A DNA stretch of 64,000 bases, taken from NCBI GenBank assembly GCA_045627525.1, contig JAZQNW010000002.1, forward strand, positions 110,065 to 174,064, in the 5' to 3' direction. The position numbers were made by a program, and so were the translations under genes. Position 1 is the first letter of the stretch; each line of letters starts with the position of its first letter. This DNA comes from CAG-877 sp045627525. Lineage in GTDB: Bacteria > Bacillota_I > Bacilli_A > RF39 > UBA660. Of the stretch, positions 8,168 to 16,312 are shown in pieces. Below the pieces are notes generated by a model that worked only from the letters and a program-made list of their open reading frames with translations, did not search any database and was not told where the DNA came from.

Positions 8168-9058
8168 TTAATGATGATGGTGATGTTGTAATGAATTGCT
8201 ACTAGTAAGATTTATATTGCATTCTTTTTCATCACATACTTCTTCTTCTGTTTCTAAAATAACATGACAAATATTATGTTCTAATAATTCTTCTCTAATT
8301 TTTTTCTTAATTTCTTTTGCATCTTTTAATTTTGAAACAATATGCATAGTAGCATAATTATTATATCCGTCAATGCTCCAGACATGGATATGATGAATGT
8401 CTTCTACTCCGTCTATTTTAAGTAAATGTTTTTTTAATTTATCTAAATCTATGTCATTAGGTGTTTTTTCCATAAATAAATCTAATACATCTTTTAAATT
8501 TTTTATTGAGCTAATAAATATAAACAATGCTACAGCAATACTCATTAGTGGATCTAATATTTTTATATCGGTAAAATTCATAATTATTGCGCCTATTAAT
8601 ACAACTATCCAACCTAATACATCTTCTAACATATGGAGATTAACGGCTTTTTGATTTATGGAATCTCCTTCTCTTGTTATACAAGCTGCTAAAAAATTTA
8701 ATACTACACCTATTATTGCAAATATTATCATGCCACTATAGTTAATTTCTACTGGACTAATTAATCTTTTTGTTGCATTAATAATTACCAATATCGAACC
8801 AACTAATAATATTGTAGTAGTAATAATCCCTCCTAAAACCGAATATCTTATATACCCGTATGTGTATTTTTTATCTGCTTTCTTTTTACTTTTTTTCTCT
8901 AGGAAATATGATATTCCGATAGAAATTGCATCACCTAAATCATGTATTGAATCAGATATAATCGCAACTGAACCTGTAATAAGTCCACCAAAAAATTCAA
9001 ATATTGAAAATGAAATATTTAAAATAAATGCTATTAAAATATTTTTTTCTGTTTTCAT
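8168..9058 (-). CDS. Cation diffusion facilitator (Zn/Mn-type efflux)
   Basis: A 296-residue CDF transporter with six membrane helices and a C-terminal cytoplasmic ferredoxin-like domain. SDSIHDLGDAISIG (about 36-49) gives the HxxxD site in helix 2; HMLEDVLGWIVVLIG gives the HxxxD site in helix 5, together forming the tetrahedral metal site. The C-terminal domain has HHIHVWSIDGYN. The protein ends in five consecutive histidines, an extra metal-binding tail. GGAG precedes the ATG. Likely zinc, by the HD-HD site. Confidence 0.92.
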   Translation of the reverse strand: MKTEKNILIAFILNISFSIFEFFGGLITGSVAIISDSIHDLGDAISIGISYFLEKKSKKKADKKYTYGYIRYSVLGGIITTTILLVGSILVIINATKRLISPVEINYSGMIIFAIIGVVLNFLAACITREGDSINQKAVNLHMLEDVLGWIVVLIGAIIMNFTDIKILDPLMSIAVALFIFISSIKNLKDVLDLFMEKTPNDIDLDKLKKHLLKIDGVEDIHHIHVWSIDGYNNYATMHIVSKLKDAKEIKKKIREELLEHNICHVILETEEEVCDEKECNINLTSSNSLQHHHHH

Positions 9059-9114
9059 TTTTACCAGCTCCTTTTTATATTTAATTGTGAAAATTATTTT
9101 TGTACTTCTGATTT

Positions 9115-9765
9115 TTATATTGCATATAAGTAAATACTAAAAAATTGTAATACTGCACCTATTAATACAAATACATGAAATACTGAATGGATATATTTTT
9201 TCTTTGCTCCTACTAAATAAAATAGAGCTCCTAATGTATAGGCTACACCACCAGAAACTAATAGTATTAATCCATTAACTGGTAGTAAATTCTTTAATGG
9301 TCCAATTGACGCTACTACCATCCAGCCCATTATCAAATATAATATGAATGATATTACTTTATATTTTTCTAAATTTATAGCATTTAATATTACTCCAATT
9401 ATCGCACATCCCCATATAACTCCAAATAATGTCCATCCTAGAGCACCACCTATTAAACTTATACAAAATGGCGTATAGCACCCAGCTATAAATACATATA
9501 TATCGCAGTGATCAATTATTCTAAATACTTTTTTTGCTTTTATTTTTGGACTAAATGAGTGATATAGGCAGCTTATTGTAAACATTATTATCATTGTTGC
9601 GCCATATATAGATGAAGCAACAACACCTGCAGGATGATGATTTATTGCCGCTCTAACAATTGCTAATACTAATGCTGCTATACCTAGTAACCCACCTATT
9701 CCATGTGTTATTGAATTTGTTATTTCTTCGCCCAATGTATATTTGGGTATTTTTATTTTTTCCAT
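9115..9765 (-). CDS. Hemolysin III / PAQR-family membrane protein
   Basis: A PAQR-family protein with seven predicted helices. I place the start at 9765 (MEKIKIPKYTLGEEITNS) because AGAGGTG lies just before it and this matches family N-termini; the longer frame from 9819 would overlap the upstream GNAT gene. Signature residues are SITHGIGG near the N-terminus, SCLYHSF, IIDHCDIYVFIAG and HSVFHVFVL, which supply the Ser, His and Asp of the zinc site. Family members range from Bacillus hemolysin III to ceramidase-like receptors; the substrate here is unknown. Confidence 0.9.
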   Translation of the reverse strand: MEKIKIPKYTLGEEITNSITHGIGGLLGIAALVLAIVRAAINHHPAGVVASSIYGATMIIMFTISCLYHSFSPKIKAKKVFRIIDHCDIYVFIAGCYTPFCISLIGGALGWTLFGVIWGCAIIGVILNAINLEKYKVISFILYLIMGWMVVASIGPLKNLLPVNGLILLVSGGVAYTLGALFYLVGAKKKYIHSVFHVFVLIGAVLQFFSIYLYAI

Positions 9766-9811
9766 ATTTTCACCTCTTTGATTGTGTTCATTTTTAGTAT
9801 AATACATAATT

Positions 9812-10402
9812 TTATTCATTTATGTAATTGATTATTACTTTATCATATTTTTCTTTATTAACTTGTATTGACTTATCTACATTAATTATGTAATCTTGCA
9901 ATGTACATTTTTTCTCTTCATTATAATATTCTTTTATTAGATTTCCACCAAGAGCAATCATTGTTTTTGCAGATGCTGGATTTTCTTTATCGCAGTCCAT
10001 AAAAACTTCTTTAATTCCATGTTCTTGACAACATAGTAATCCTAAATATAAATTTACCTTATTATATCCTTTGTTTCTCTCAGTTGGTCGAATACTGTAA
10101 CCTATATGACCGCCAAATTTTTTTAAGCTTTCATTTAATGCTAGTCTAATATTAATCATACCTATAATTTTATTATCTGACTCTCTAACTAGGAAAAAAG
10201 TTTCTGTAGGAACTCGTTCTTCTGTAACCGGTCTATTTCTATCTTCTTCTAATTTTTGTAACCATCCATCGTAGTTATTTAAAAACTTATCTAAACTACC
10301 TGATCCATTAACTTCTGAATTATATTCATAAAATTCTTTTATATATTCAATAGCCTGTGATTCATAATCTTTTGTTGGTCTTACATGTTTTAGTATTTCC
10401 AT
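9812..10402 (-). CDS. GNAT-family acetyltransferase
   Basis: A 196-residue GNAT protein. FFLVRESDNKIIGMINIRL gives the central beta strands, and IGYSIRPTERNKGYNKVNLYL is the acetyl-CoA binding motif A region (usually RGxGxA; here RNKGYN, so slightly atypical). MDCDKENPASAKTMIALGG is the conserved asparagine segment of the fold. Substrate unknown. It overlaps only the discarded longer version of the neighbouring hemolysin III gene. Confidence 0.85.
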   Translation of the reverse strand: MEILKHVRPTKDYESQAIEYIKEFYEYNSEVNGSGSLDKFLNNYDGWLQKLEEDRNRPVTEERVPTETFFLVRESDNKIIGMINIRLALNESLKKFGGHIGYSIRPTERNKGYNKVNLYLGLLCCQEHGIKEVFMDCDKENPASAKTMIALGGNLIKEYYNEEKKCTLQDYIINVDKSIQVNKEKYDKVIINYINE

Positions 10403-10420
10403 ATAATCAACTCCTACATA

Positions 10421-10454
10421 AATTATATCATACTAATAAAAAAGATACGATTTT
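10421..10454 (-). repeat. Dispersed promoter/terminator repeat, copy 1
   Basis: This 34-base segment matches 21276-21309 at 32 positions, and its first 28 bases are close to 15187-15214. On the minus strand it contains a TATAAT-like element after an A/T tract. It lies between the alkD-like gene and the GNAT gene. Confidence 0.5.
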
Positions 10455-10478
10455 AGATTAAACTTTCATATCTTTTTT
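10438..10478 (-). terminator. Terminator after alkD-like gene
   Basis: Arms AAAAAGATA and TATCTTTTT with a loop of about 20 bases and a U run on the minus strand. Confidence 0.6.
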
Positions 10479-10479
10479 A

Positions 10480-11157
10480 TTACTTTATTTTTAAACTTTT
10501 TAAATATTCTTTTTGTTCTTCTGTTATTCTATAGCTTTCTCTGGCTTTTTGAATTGTTTTATTGTGAATCCACTTATCAAGTCTTTTTTCCTCAATATAT
10601 TTAATTGTATCATCCCATTGTTTTGCTAAGGCTGTAGCAAAAAACCAAGCTATCATCATTTGAATGTAGTATTCATTTGAATGCACTTTAGCTGGTATAT
10701 CTAAATATTCTTTTTTGAAGTCATCATCTAGATAATGACTCATTAACATTTCAATTCCAAATCTACATGTATATATTTCTTTTGAATTTGACCACTGTCT
10801 TATTTTTTTTATTAAGTCAGCTTTATGTTTTTTAAATACTTTTGGTGACATGATATCGCATACTGCCCAATTATCTACATATGGTAAAAATTTATCAATT
10901 TCTTCAATACATTTATCATAATCTTTTATTTCTGAAATAAGGAGTCCATGAAGCATATTTTCGTCATAATAATTATGTGGTAATGTTTTTAAAAATTCAA
11001 AAATTTCCGGTTCTTTTATATATTTTTTTGCTAATTTTCTAACTTCAGGAACCCTAACTCCAATGAATTTTTCTTTTGGAATTGTTGGTGTTAATTTACT
11101 TTGAAATTCTGCATATTCTTTATCTTGTAATTTTAATAATTCATTTAATATTTCCAT
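10480..11157 (-). CDS. DNA alkylation repair protein (AlkD-like glycosylase)
   Basis: A 225-residue all-helical HEAT-like repeat protein of the AlkD family, which excises positively charged N3- and N7-alkylated purines without base flipping. Visible active-site elements are NWAVCD (W and D near 115-120), the arginine in YTCRFGIEMLM, and the tryptophan in MMIAWFFATALAKQW. These correspond to the W-D-R-W cluster of the characterised Bacillus enzyme. The length is typical. It stands alone, with its own terminator downstream. Confidence 0.9.
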   Translation of the reverse strand: MEILNELLKLQDKEYAEFQSKLTPTIPKEKFIGVRVPEVRKLAKKYIKEPEIFEFLKTLPHNYYDENMLHGLLISEIKDYDKCIEEIDKFLPYVDNWAVCDIMSPKVFKKHKADLIKKIRQWSNSKEIYTCRFGIEMLMSHYLDDDFKKEYLDIPAKVHSNEYYIQMMIAWFFATALAKQWDDTIKYIEEKRLDKWIHNKTIQKARESYRITEEQKEYLKSLKIK

Positions 11158-11221
11158 TATATTTACTCCTAGTATACATTTTTTTCATTATTCTTTAATC
11201 TAGTTATATTGTTAATTAACA

Positions 11222-11734
11222 TTATATTTTTTCAAAGAAGTACACATTTTCTGGGAGACCTAATTTTTCAAAAATTCTTTGTTTAGCATATTTCCCACCT
11301 AAATGTTTATAAAATTCATTTGATGGATTACCATCTAAACATCCAATAATCATTTGATTAAATCCCATCTTTTTTAACTCTTTTATTCCTGCTTGAAATA
11401 ATTTCTTACCATATCCTTTTCTCTTATATTCATTAATAATATAAATAGCATATAGTTCGCCACAATTTGGATATTCTTTTTCTTCTGTTGGACCTACATT
11501 TACAAATCCTACCACTTTGTTATCAATTTCAAGTACAAATACGTGATTATTATTTTCATCAAAATTGTTATAAGAATTAATAGATCTTAATTCTTCGTTT
11601 GTATATAATTCTTTCAAAAAATCATCTGGTACTAGTCCTTTATATGTTTCATTCCAAGCTGTTGTTACAACTTTGGATATGGCTGAGCAATCGTCTTTTG
11701 CTTTTCTTCTTATTACAATTTCTATATAAATCAT
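11222..11734 (-). CDS. GNAT-family acetyltransferase
   Basis: A 170-residue GNAT enzyme. Strand b4 and motif A read GELYAIYIINEYKRKGYGKKLF (residues about 89-110), with the acetyl-CoA pyrophosphate loop RKGYGK. The C-terminal motif B is GCLDGNPSNEFYKHLGG, typical of small-molecule N-acetyltransferases. The start is uncertain: AGGAG abuts the ATG at 11734 with no spacer, so translation may begin a few codons later near VIRRKAKDD, possibly at a rare start codon. Substrate unknown. Confidence 0.85.
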   Translation of the reverse strand: MIYIEIVIRRKAKDDCSAISKVVTTAWNETYKGLVPDDFLKELYTNEELRSINSYNNFDENNNHVFVLEIDNKVVGFVNVGPTEEKEYPNCGELYAIYIINEYKRKGYGKKLFQAGIKELKKMGFNQMIIGCLDGNPSNEFYKHLGGKYAKQRIFEKLGLPENVYFFEKI

Positions 11735-11842
11735 CTCCTATAATTATTATAACATTTTCACAATTTATTTCGTATAAAAAGGACACATTATACAAAATAT
11801 AGTATGTCGTTGATTTACATATTATATAATTTTAGTGGTGGT

Positions 11843-11871
11843 AGTGTTATCTTCATCCTCACTATAACACT
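11843..11871. repeat. Inverted repeat downstream of deoxyribosyltransferase-like gene
   Basis: Perfect 8-bp arms AGTGTTAT (11843-11850) and ATAACACT (11864-11871) with a 13-base loop. It has no clear U run, so a terminator call is weak. Confidence 0.45.
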
Positions 11872-11880
11872 CTAATATAA

Positions 11881-12309
11881 CTAATTTTGCTGGATTAAGT
11901 CTAAGTTGCCATTAATAACAATTGGAGCAAATCCTTCTATTTCATCAAATAACATTCCTTCTGGAATATCATTATATAAATATATAGTTTTGCCTAATCT
12001 AAATGCATCATACATTTCTAAAAATGTTGCTCCACCTATGTAATTTTGATATAGTTTACCATCTTTTTCTTTATCTAAATTTAAGACTAACACAGCATCC
12101 ATTTTTGATATTGTTTCTTCACTTTTCTTATACATTTCTGATTTAAATTTTTGGTGTTTTTCTTTTCCTAAATCCCACATTCTTTGTTCTGTTTCTGGAT
12201 CTTCATAACAATTAGGTAGATAAACATCTATGTTTTTATTTTCTAATACACTTTTTAATTCTTCTATTTTAGAATAAAAGTTTTTACTACAAATAATTAA
12301 TATTTTCAT
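11881..12309 (-). CDS. Nucleoside 2-deoxyribosyltransferase-like protein
   Basis: A 142-residue Rossmann-like protein beginning MKILIICSKNFYSKI. The segment MDAVLVLNLDKEKDGKLYQNYIGGATFLEMYDAFRLGK contains the DAVLVLN strand and the GGATFLEMYDA helix typical of the nucleoside 2-deoxyribosyltransferase / DUF4406 group, where the glutamate is the catalytic nucleophile candidate. Such proteins act in nucleotide salvage or remain uncharacterised. Family placement is by motif only. Confidence 0.65.
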   Translation of the reverse strand: MKILIICSKNFYSKIEELKSVLENKNIDVYLPNCYEDPETEQRMWDLGKEKHQKFKSEMYKKSEETISKMDAVLVLNLDKEKDGKLYQNYIGGATFLEMYDAFRLGKTIYLYNDIPEGMLFDEIEGFAPIVINGNLDLIQQN

Positions 12310-12347
12310 TTTTGTCCTCTCTTTTATTTAATACTATACCACATAAA

Positions 12348-12372
12348 AGAGCAAATCAAAAGATTTGCCCTA
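12348..12372 (-). terminator. Terminator after membrane-anchored protein gene
   Basis: Arms GCAAATC (12351-12357) and GATTTGC (12362-12368) with a four-base loop; the minus strand continues into a U run. Confidence 0.7.
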
Positions 12373-12420
12373 AATTTATTAAATTAATTATCTATACATA
12401 AAATTAAAAATATTAACACA

Positions 12421-13080
12421 TTATTTAGAACTTCCAATTAAATTAGTATCACCATACACGTAGTCAAATAAATCATATAATTTTCCATCAGTTGTTTGAG
12501 CAACGACCGTTTGACCATTTGGAGAAACTGGTCTATCACTACTCAATTTAACTAAATATAATTTCTTAACATTTTTTAAATTATTAATCCTATATAGACG
12601 GAAACCATATTTTACGTTTCCATTATTATCGCTTTCAAATATTTCATATTTTAGATAATCAATATTTCCCTCTTCATCAAGAAATATAACTTTATATTCC
12701 TCCATGCCAGGTCCACCTTTATATATTAGTGTTTCCAAATACATTTTATAATTATTTGTTAACTCGTATGTAATATTATATGTACTATCATTTACTACAT
12801 ACCCAGTTTCTGTTTTTTGAACAAAACCATTATCATCTTTTTGATCAATAACGCTATATTTATATGTTTCATCTTTATTATAAATATTATTTTCATTAAA
12901 TACTAAATCAATGTTTTTTTCTTCTTTAGAATTTTTTTCTATATTATCAGCAGGTGTGTTGCTTGGAATTGAAACATCTTTTGATAACAATTTATCATAT
13001 GCGATGTATCCCCCTAAAACAATAATAATTAATACTAAAATAACAATAATTGATGATGAGTTTTTCTTCTTTTCTTCCAT
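12421..13080 (-). CDS. Membrane-anchored extracellular protein, unknown
   Basis: A 219-residue protein with a lysine-rich N-terminus (MEEKKKNSSS), one membrane helix at about 10-28, a low-complexity stalk, and an extracytoplasmic domain rich in beta-strand patterns (about 60-215). No family recognised. The N-terminal anchor closely resembles that of the protein at 15293-15856 (MEEKKKSNVG plus a helix), suggesting a shared anchoring module on unrelated outer domains. Confidence 0.6.
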   Translation of the reverse strand: MEEKKKNSSSIIVILVLIIIVLGGYIAYDKLLSKDVSIPSNTPADNIEKNSKEEKNIDLVFNENNIYNKDETYKYSVIDQKDDNGFVQKTETGYVVNDSTYNITYELTNNYKMYLETLIYKGGPGMEEYKVIFLDEEGNIDYLKYEIFESDNNGNVKYGFRLYRINNLKNVKKLYLVKLSSDRPVSPNGQTVVAQTTDGKLYDLFDYVYGDTNLIGSSK

Positions 13081-13327
13081 AATAAATATTCCTTTCTATT
13101 TTATAATTTAATTATACAACAAAAAAAATAACGCCTACATTTTTTTTAATATATTATTATGTTTTTGTATTTAAATACATAATTTTACATGTTTTTAGCA
13201 TCAATAATTGCAAGTTATTATAATTACTTCTAATATTAATGCATGTTCTTTATCATCTTTATATGTTCATATCTCTTACTTTTTTAATTCTGGAAATAAA
13301 TAATTAATTATAAGCGGTATCTAAAAA

Positions 13328-14176
13328 CTACTTGTTTCCGACTATTACTTTTCCATCTAAATTACAAATATAGCAATCAGGTAATTTATTTTTAATATAA
13401 TTTAACATATCTTGATTTTTTTCTATTTGTCTGCCAACAAAAATACCTTCAATTAACTTAGTTGGCATACCAAACATAATAGCAGATTCTCTATCTGTTG
13501 TTGAAGCATTTCTATTAAATCTTTCTTCTAAAAATTTTTGATAATATCTATAGTCTAAAAATTCTTTTAAACATTCATCTTCAAGTTCAGTATTCCATAC
13601 ATCTGCTTTTGCCATTTCTTTGGCATAATCATTATCCATATTTAAAATAAATGCTATTTGTCTTTTATTCGATACTAAACTTGGAATAAAACGAACCTCT
13701 TTTGTCTGTTCTCCAGCAAATGACCAGATATTATCATCATCATTTATTTTTTCAGTATATTCATCGAATTTATGGTATGGTACCATTTCACTTTTTAATT
13801 TAGAATTAGGTCCTCTGCCGATATTATAAGTTATTGTAAATCCACTATATTCATTTATGTAATCTCTTAATAAGCAGTCATCTTTTATATTCCACATTCC
13901 AATACTATTCTTTATTTTATTTTTACCTGCTGATGAACCTGTAAAATCATTACCTATAAATCCATTTTCTAAAATCCAATCAAAGTTATCTAACTTGCCG
14001 GGTATTCCATGAATAAAAGTACCTTTTTTCAATACTACATCTTGGCCTTTTGTGTACTTATTTTTTGTATTAATTTCTGTTTCATCATAAAATAAATTAA
14101 TATTTTTTAAGACTAATTCTAGTGCTTTATCTTTAAAAGTTTGATTTGCGTATGCAATATATTTTTCTTTATTCAT
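13328..14176 (-). CDS. Uncharacterised protein with HG-containing motif
   Basis: About 282 residues if it starts at MNKEKYIAYAN (14176), where AAGGCAG lies upstream; the frame extends to 14251 but the added residues look unconserved. The segment KKGTFIHGIPGKL (near 58-70) followed by DWILENGFIGND has the shape F-x-HG ... ILxxGF found at the start of several ADP-ribosyltransferase-like folds, but the other catalytic residues cannot be placed with confidence. No membrane segment. It is flanked by terminators and stands alone. I do not recognise the family. Confidence 0.5.
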   Translation of the reverse strand: MNKEKYIAYANQTFKDKALELVLKNINLFYDETEINTKNKYTKGQDVVLKKGTFIHGIPGKLDNFDWILENGFIGNDFTGSSAGKNKIKNSIGMWNIKDDCLLRDYINEYSGFTITYNIGRGPNSKLKSEMVPYHKFDEYTEKINDDDNIWSFAGEQTKEVRFIPSLVSNKRQIAFILNMDNDYAKEMAKADVWNTELEDECLKEFLDYRYYQKFLEERFNRNASTTDRESAIMFGMPTKLIEGIFVGRQIEKNQDMLNYIKNKLPDCYICNLDGKVIVGNK

Positions 14177-14298
14177 AATATCACTGCCTTTTGATATGAT
14201 TATACCATATTTTTTATAATCTTTATAATAGACTATTAATGTTGTAATCATTTTGTATACAACGGAGTTTAATTTGGTTTACTAAAAAACATCAAATT

Positions 14299-14328
14299 AA
14301 AAACGAACAAGTTATTTGTTCGTTTTTT
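14299..14328 (-). terminator. Strong terminator after DUF4854 lipoprotein gene
   Basis: Stem CGAACAA (14304-14310) and TTGTTCG (14316-14322) extended by A and T tracts on both sides; it works in both directions. Confidence 0.85.
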
Positions 14329-14342
14329 AGCGTAGCTTTATA

Positions 14343-14783
14343 CTATTTAAATTCAATGCTTGTAATTAAGTTTCCATCACCATTGTAATATTCGATAATA
14401 ACAGCCTTAGTGTCTGGTGCAATGGTACGAACAGAATCAAGAACTGAATTAAAAGTGCTTGCTTGATTATTAATAGATGTTTCTAAAGATTCTTTCATAG
14501 TTCCAAGAACACTAGCATCGTATGTAGTTTTATAAGTATAAACATACACTAAAGAATTATCTTTAGCAACTAAAGTAGCATCTAGTACACTATTAGAAAG
14601 ATTTTCAACTGCTTCTTTGTTTTCTTCTACAAATTTTTCTAATTGATTAGTCTTTTCTTCTTTGACAGTACTATCAGTATTAGTAGTATTGTCATTATTA
14701 TTAGCATTATCCTTTGAAAGACCACATCCAGCAAGAGCAAAAACAGCTATAACACATACAAAAAGCTTAATAAATTTCTTCAT
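14343..14783 (-). CDS. DUF4854-family lipoprotein
   Basis: A 146-residue lipoprotein. The signal peptide ends in the lipobox LAGC (C20), followed by a Asn/Asp/Thr-rich linker (about 23-45). The rest, with FVEENKEAVENLSNSV, NSLVYVYTYKT and SLETSINNQASTF, follows the DUF4854 pattern found in surface lipoproteins of gut Bacillota. Function unknown. It is anchored to the outer face of the membrane through the diacylated cysteine. It has its own ribosome binding site and terminator. Confidence 0.8.
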   Translation of the reverse strand: MKKFIKLFVCVIAVFALAGCGLSKDNANNNDNTTNTDSTVKEEKTNQLEKFVEENKEAVENLSNSVLDATLVAKDNSLVYVYTYKTTYDASVLGTMKESLETSINNQASTFNSVLDSVRTIAPDTKAVIIEYYNGDGNLITSIEFK

Positions 14784-14880
14784 ACTTCTATACTCCTTCC
14801 TATTTTTTTCAGTATATCATGGATATTGTTCTTTTTCAAGGTGCTTAAAAGATATCTAATTTTCTTTCAACTAATAAATC

Positions 14881-15163
14881 TTAAACTTCTTTTTTGCTAG
14901 TAAATTTATCCTTTTCTGTAGCTGTTAAATACACTTTGATTAAGTCTTCAATATTTGATATTACGCTTTTATCAAAATTATCTTTAGTGCATATCCATGT
15001 AGACCTGTTTTTTGATTCCCTACAAATTATATAATTTTTTTCGTCATTATATAATTCCAATTCTGGACTTGATAAATCACCTAAAATTAGATGGAATTTA
15101 TATTTATCTTTTTGAAACTCTGCTGATTTAAATATATCATTACTTTGAATCTATTTTTTTCAT
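14881..15163 (-). pseudogene. Frameshifted short gene remnant
   Basis: A minus-strand frame of 84 codons ends at 14881 and reads like protein (AEFQKDKYKFHLILGDL, NRSTWICTKDNFDKS, LTATEKDKFTSKKEV) but has no start. An ATG at 15161-15163 begins MKKIDSK in the neighbouring frame and stops at once. One missing or added base in the A-rich stretch near 15145 would join them into a single 94-codon frame. The YIICRESKNRSTWICTKDNF segment resembles the N-terminal region of some GNAT-associated proteins. A single sequencing error would also explain it. Confidence 0.55.
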
Positions 15164-15186
15164 AATATCAACTACAATCTTGCTCT

Positions 15187-15214
15187 AATTATACCATATT
15201 AATGAAAAAGATAC
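15187..15214 (-). repeat. Dispersed promoter repeat, copy 2
   Basis: AATTATACCATATTAAT followed by an A-rich run and GATAC; it matches 21276-21303 at 27 of 28 positions. On the minus strand it includes GGTATAAT, an extended -10 element, just upstream of the frameshifted remnant. Confidence 0.5.
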
Positions 15215-15292
15215 CCTTCATTATCTAAAAGGCCCTAAAAATGACTATTGGTAAAATATTTTCATAATATTTCAAACTCTTATTTATCTTTT

Positions 15293-15856
15293 TTAATTAA
15301 TCTTCGTTAATGTAAAATTTGAATCAAAGAATACTGAACCATATCCACCAACAATTTTAGAGCAGTCATCTGATATACTTAAAAATGAGAAATATTTTTC
15401 TGAACAATCAGATTCAGGACCACAAGTAGATGGAGCATCTTTTAATAATAGAGCATTTTCTATTATAGTATAGTGTCCAACCCAATATTGTTCGATACCA
15501 CTTTTTGTTAATTTATAAGTACCATCTTCTTTTAAATCAACAGTTATTGTTCCATTTACATTTTGCCCAGTTCTAGCATCTTGATAAATAGCTCCTTCAC
15601 CACTATACGTTCCTATACAACTTCTTGTCTCAATGGTATTGTTTTTTTCATTTGCTGTTTCTGTCTTAATTTGCGTTTCCTCTTTTTCAATTTTCTCTGT
15701 TGGTTCTTTCTTTTCAGCATCCGATATTGTTGCTCTTTCTTTAGACATTATTTTATCTTTGTTGACAAAGATAAATGCTCCCATTCCTACACATGCTATT
15801 AATAAAATAACTATAAGTACAACTAATCCTACATTACTCTTTTTCTTTTCTTCCAT
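15293..15856 (-). CDS. Membrane-anchored extracellular protein, unknown
   Basis: A 187-residue protein. A lysine-rich cytoplasmic tip (MEEKKKSNVG) precedes one membrane helix (about 9-29), a charged Glu/Lys/Thr stalk (about 40-75), and a small beta-rich domain (about 78-187) with four cysteines (SCIG, TCGPESDCSE, DDCS) that could form disulfides outside the cell. GGAG precedes the ATG. It shares its anchor type with the protein at 12421-13080. No family recognised. Confidence 0.6.
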   Translation of the reverse strand: MEEKKKSNVGLVVLIVILLIACVGMGAFIFVNKDKIMSKERATISDAEKKEPTEKIEKEETQIKTETANEKNNTIETRSCIGTYSGEGAIYQDARTGQNVNGTITVDLKEDGTYKLTKSGIEQYWVGHYTIIENALLLKDAPSTCGPESDCSEKYFSFLSISDDCSKIVGGYGSVFFDSNFTLTKIN

Positions 15857-15914
15857 TTAGATTACTCCTTTCTATTATATTTTGATTATATCATAGTTTT
15901 CTATCTTTGAATTA

Positions 15915-15940
15915 AAAAAAGACTTTTTCAAGTCTTTTAA
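15915..15940 (-). terminator. Bidirectional terminator left of the fourth SEC-C remnant
   Basis: Arms AAAAGACTT (15917-15925) and AAGTCTTTT (15930-15938) with a four-base loop. It separates the cassette region from the 15293-15856 gene. Confidence 0.75.
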
Positions 15941-16312
15941 ATGCCTCTCTTATTCTTCCTTAAAATTATTTTCATATTCCCACAAAGTCTTGTAATTGCT
16001 TACTTTCCGCAACACGCCTTATACTTTTTACCTGAACCACATGCAACAGCTAATACTGTCACACATTGTATTTTTATTCGTTAAATTCCCTTATTTAATG
16101 GCTTTTTGGTATATATTTTATACTTATTACCCTATTTTAGTAAATTGCTTACATAGGCTTATTTTATGCCTAATACTGGCTATTTAGCAAAGAAACTTTA
16201 TATCATTTTGTCCACATCCAATGAGTTGCTATTCACTAAAAAAGACAATGTTACTACTATCTCTATAATTACTTCAAATATATTATTTTCTACATATTGA
16301 AATAATGCGTAA
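15941..16312 (-). repeat. Gene-free stretch with SEC-C remnant 4
   Basis: No intact gene. On the minus strand 16047-16000 encodes V-A-CGSGKKYKACCGK followed by TAA, the C-terminal zinc motif of SecA. It is followed by the tail GCAATTACAAG, which is shared with remnant 2 (20121-20168). The upstream part (16050-16312) has no clear paired repeat and only a 38-codon start-less frame next to the permease stop, too short to call. A palindromic pair, ATAGGC and GCCTA, lies near 16153-16172. Confidence 0.7.

Noticed and set aside
15996..16187. 63-codon plus-strand frame over SEC-C remnant 4
   Set aside because: It is antisense to the remnant, has no ribosome binding site and no protein-like composition.
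16195..16310. Start-less 38-codon minus-strand frame after the ABC permease (ENNIFEVIIEIVVTL...)
   Set aside because: Short, no start codon, and frames of this size are common in AT-rich DNA; kept only as part of the gene-free stretch.
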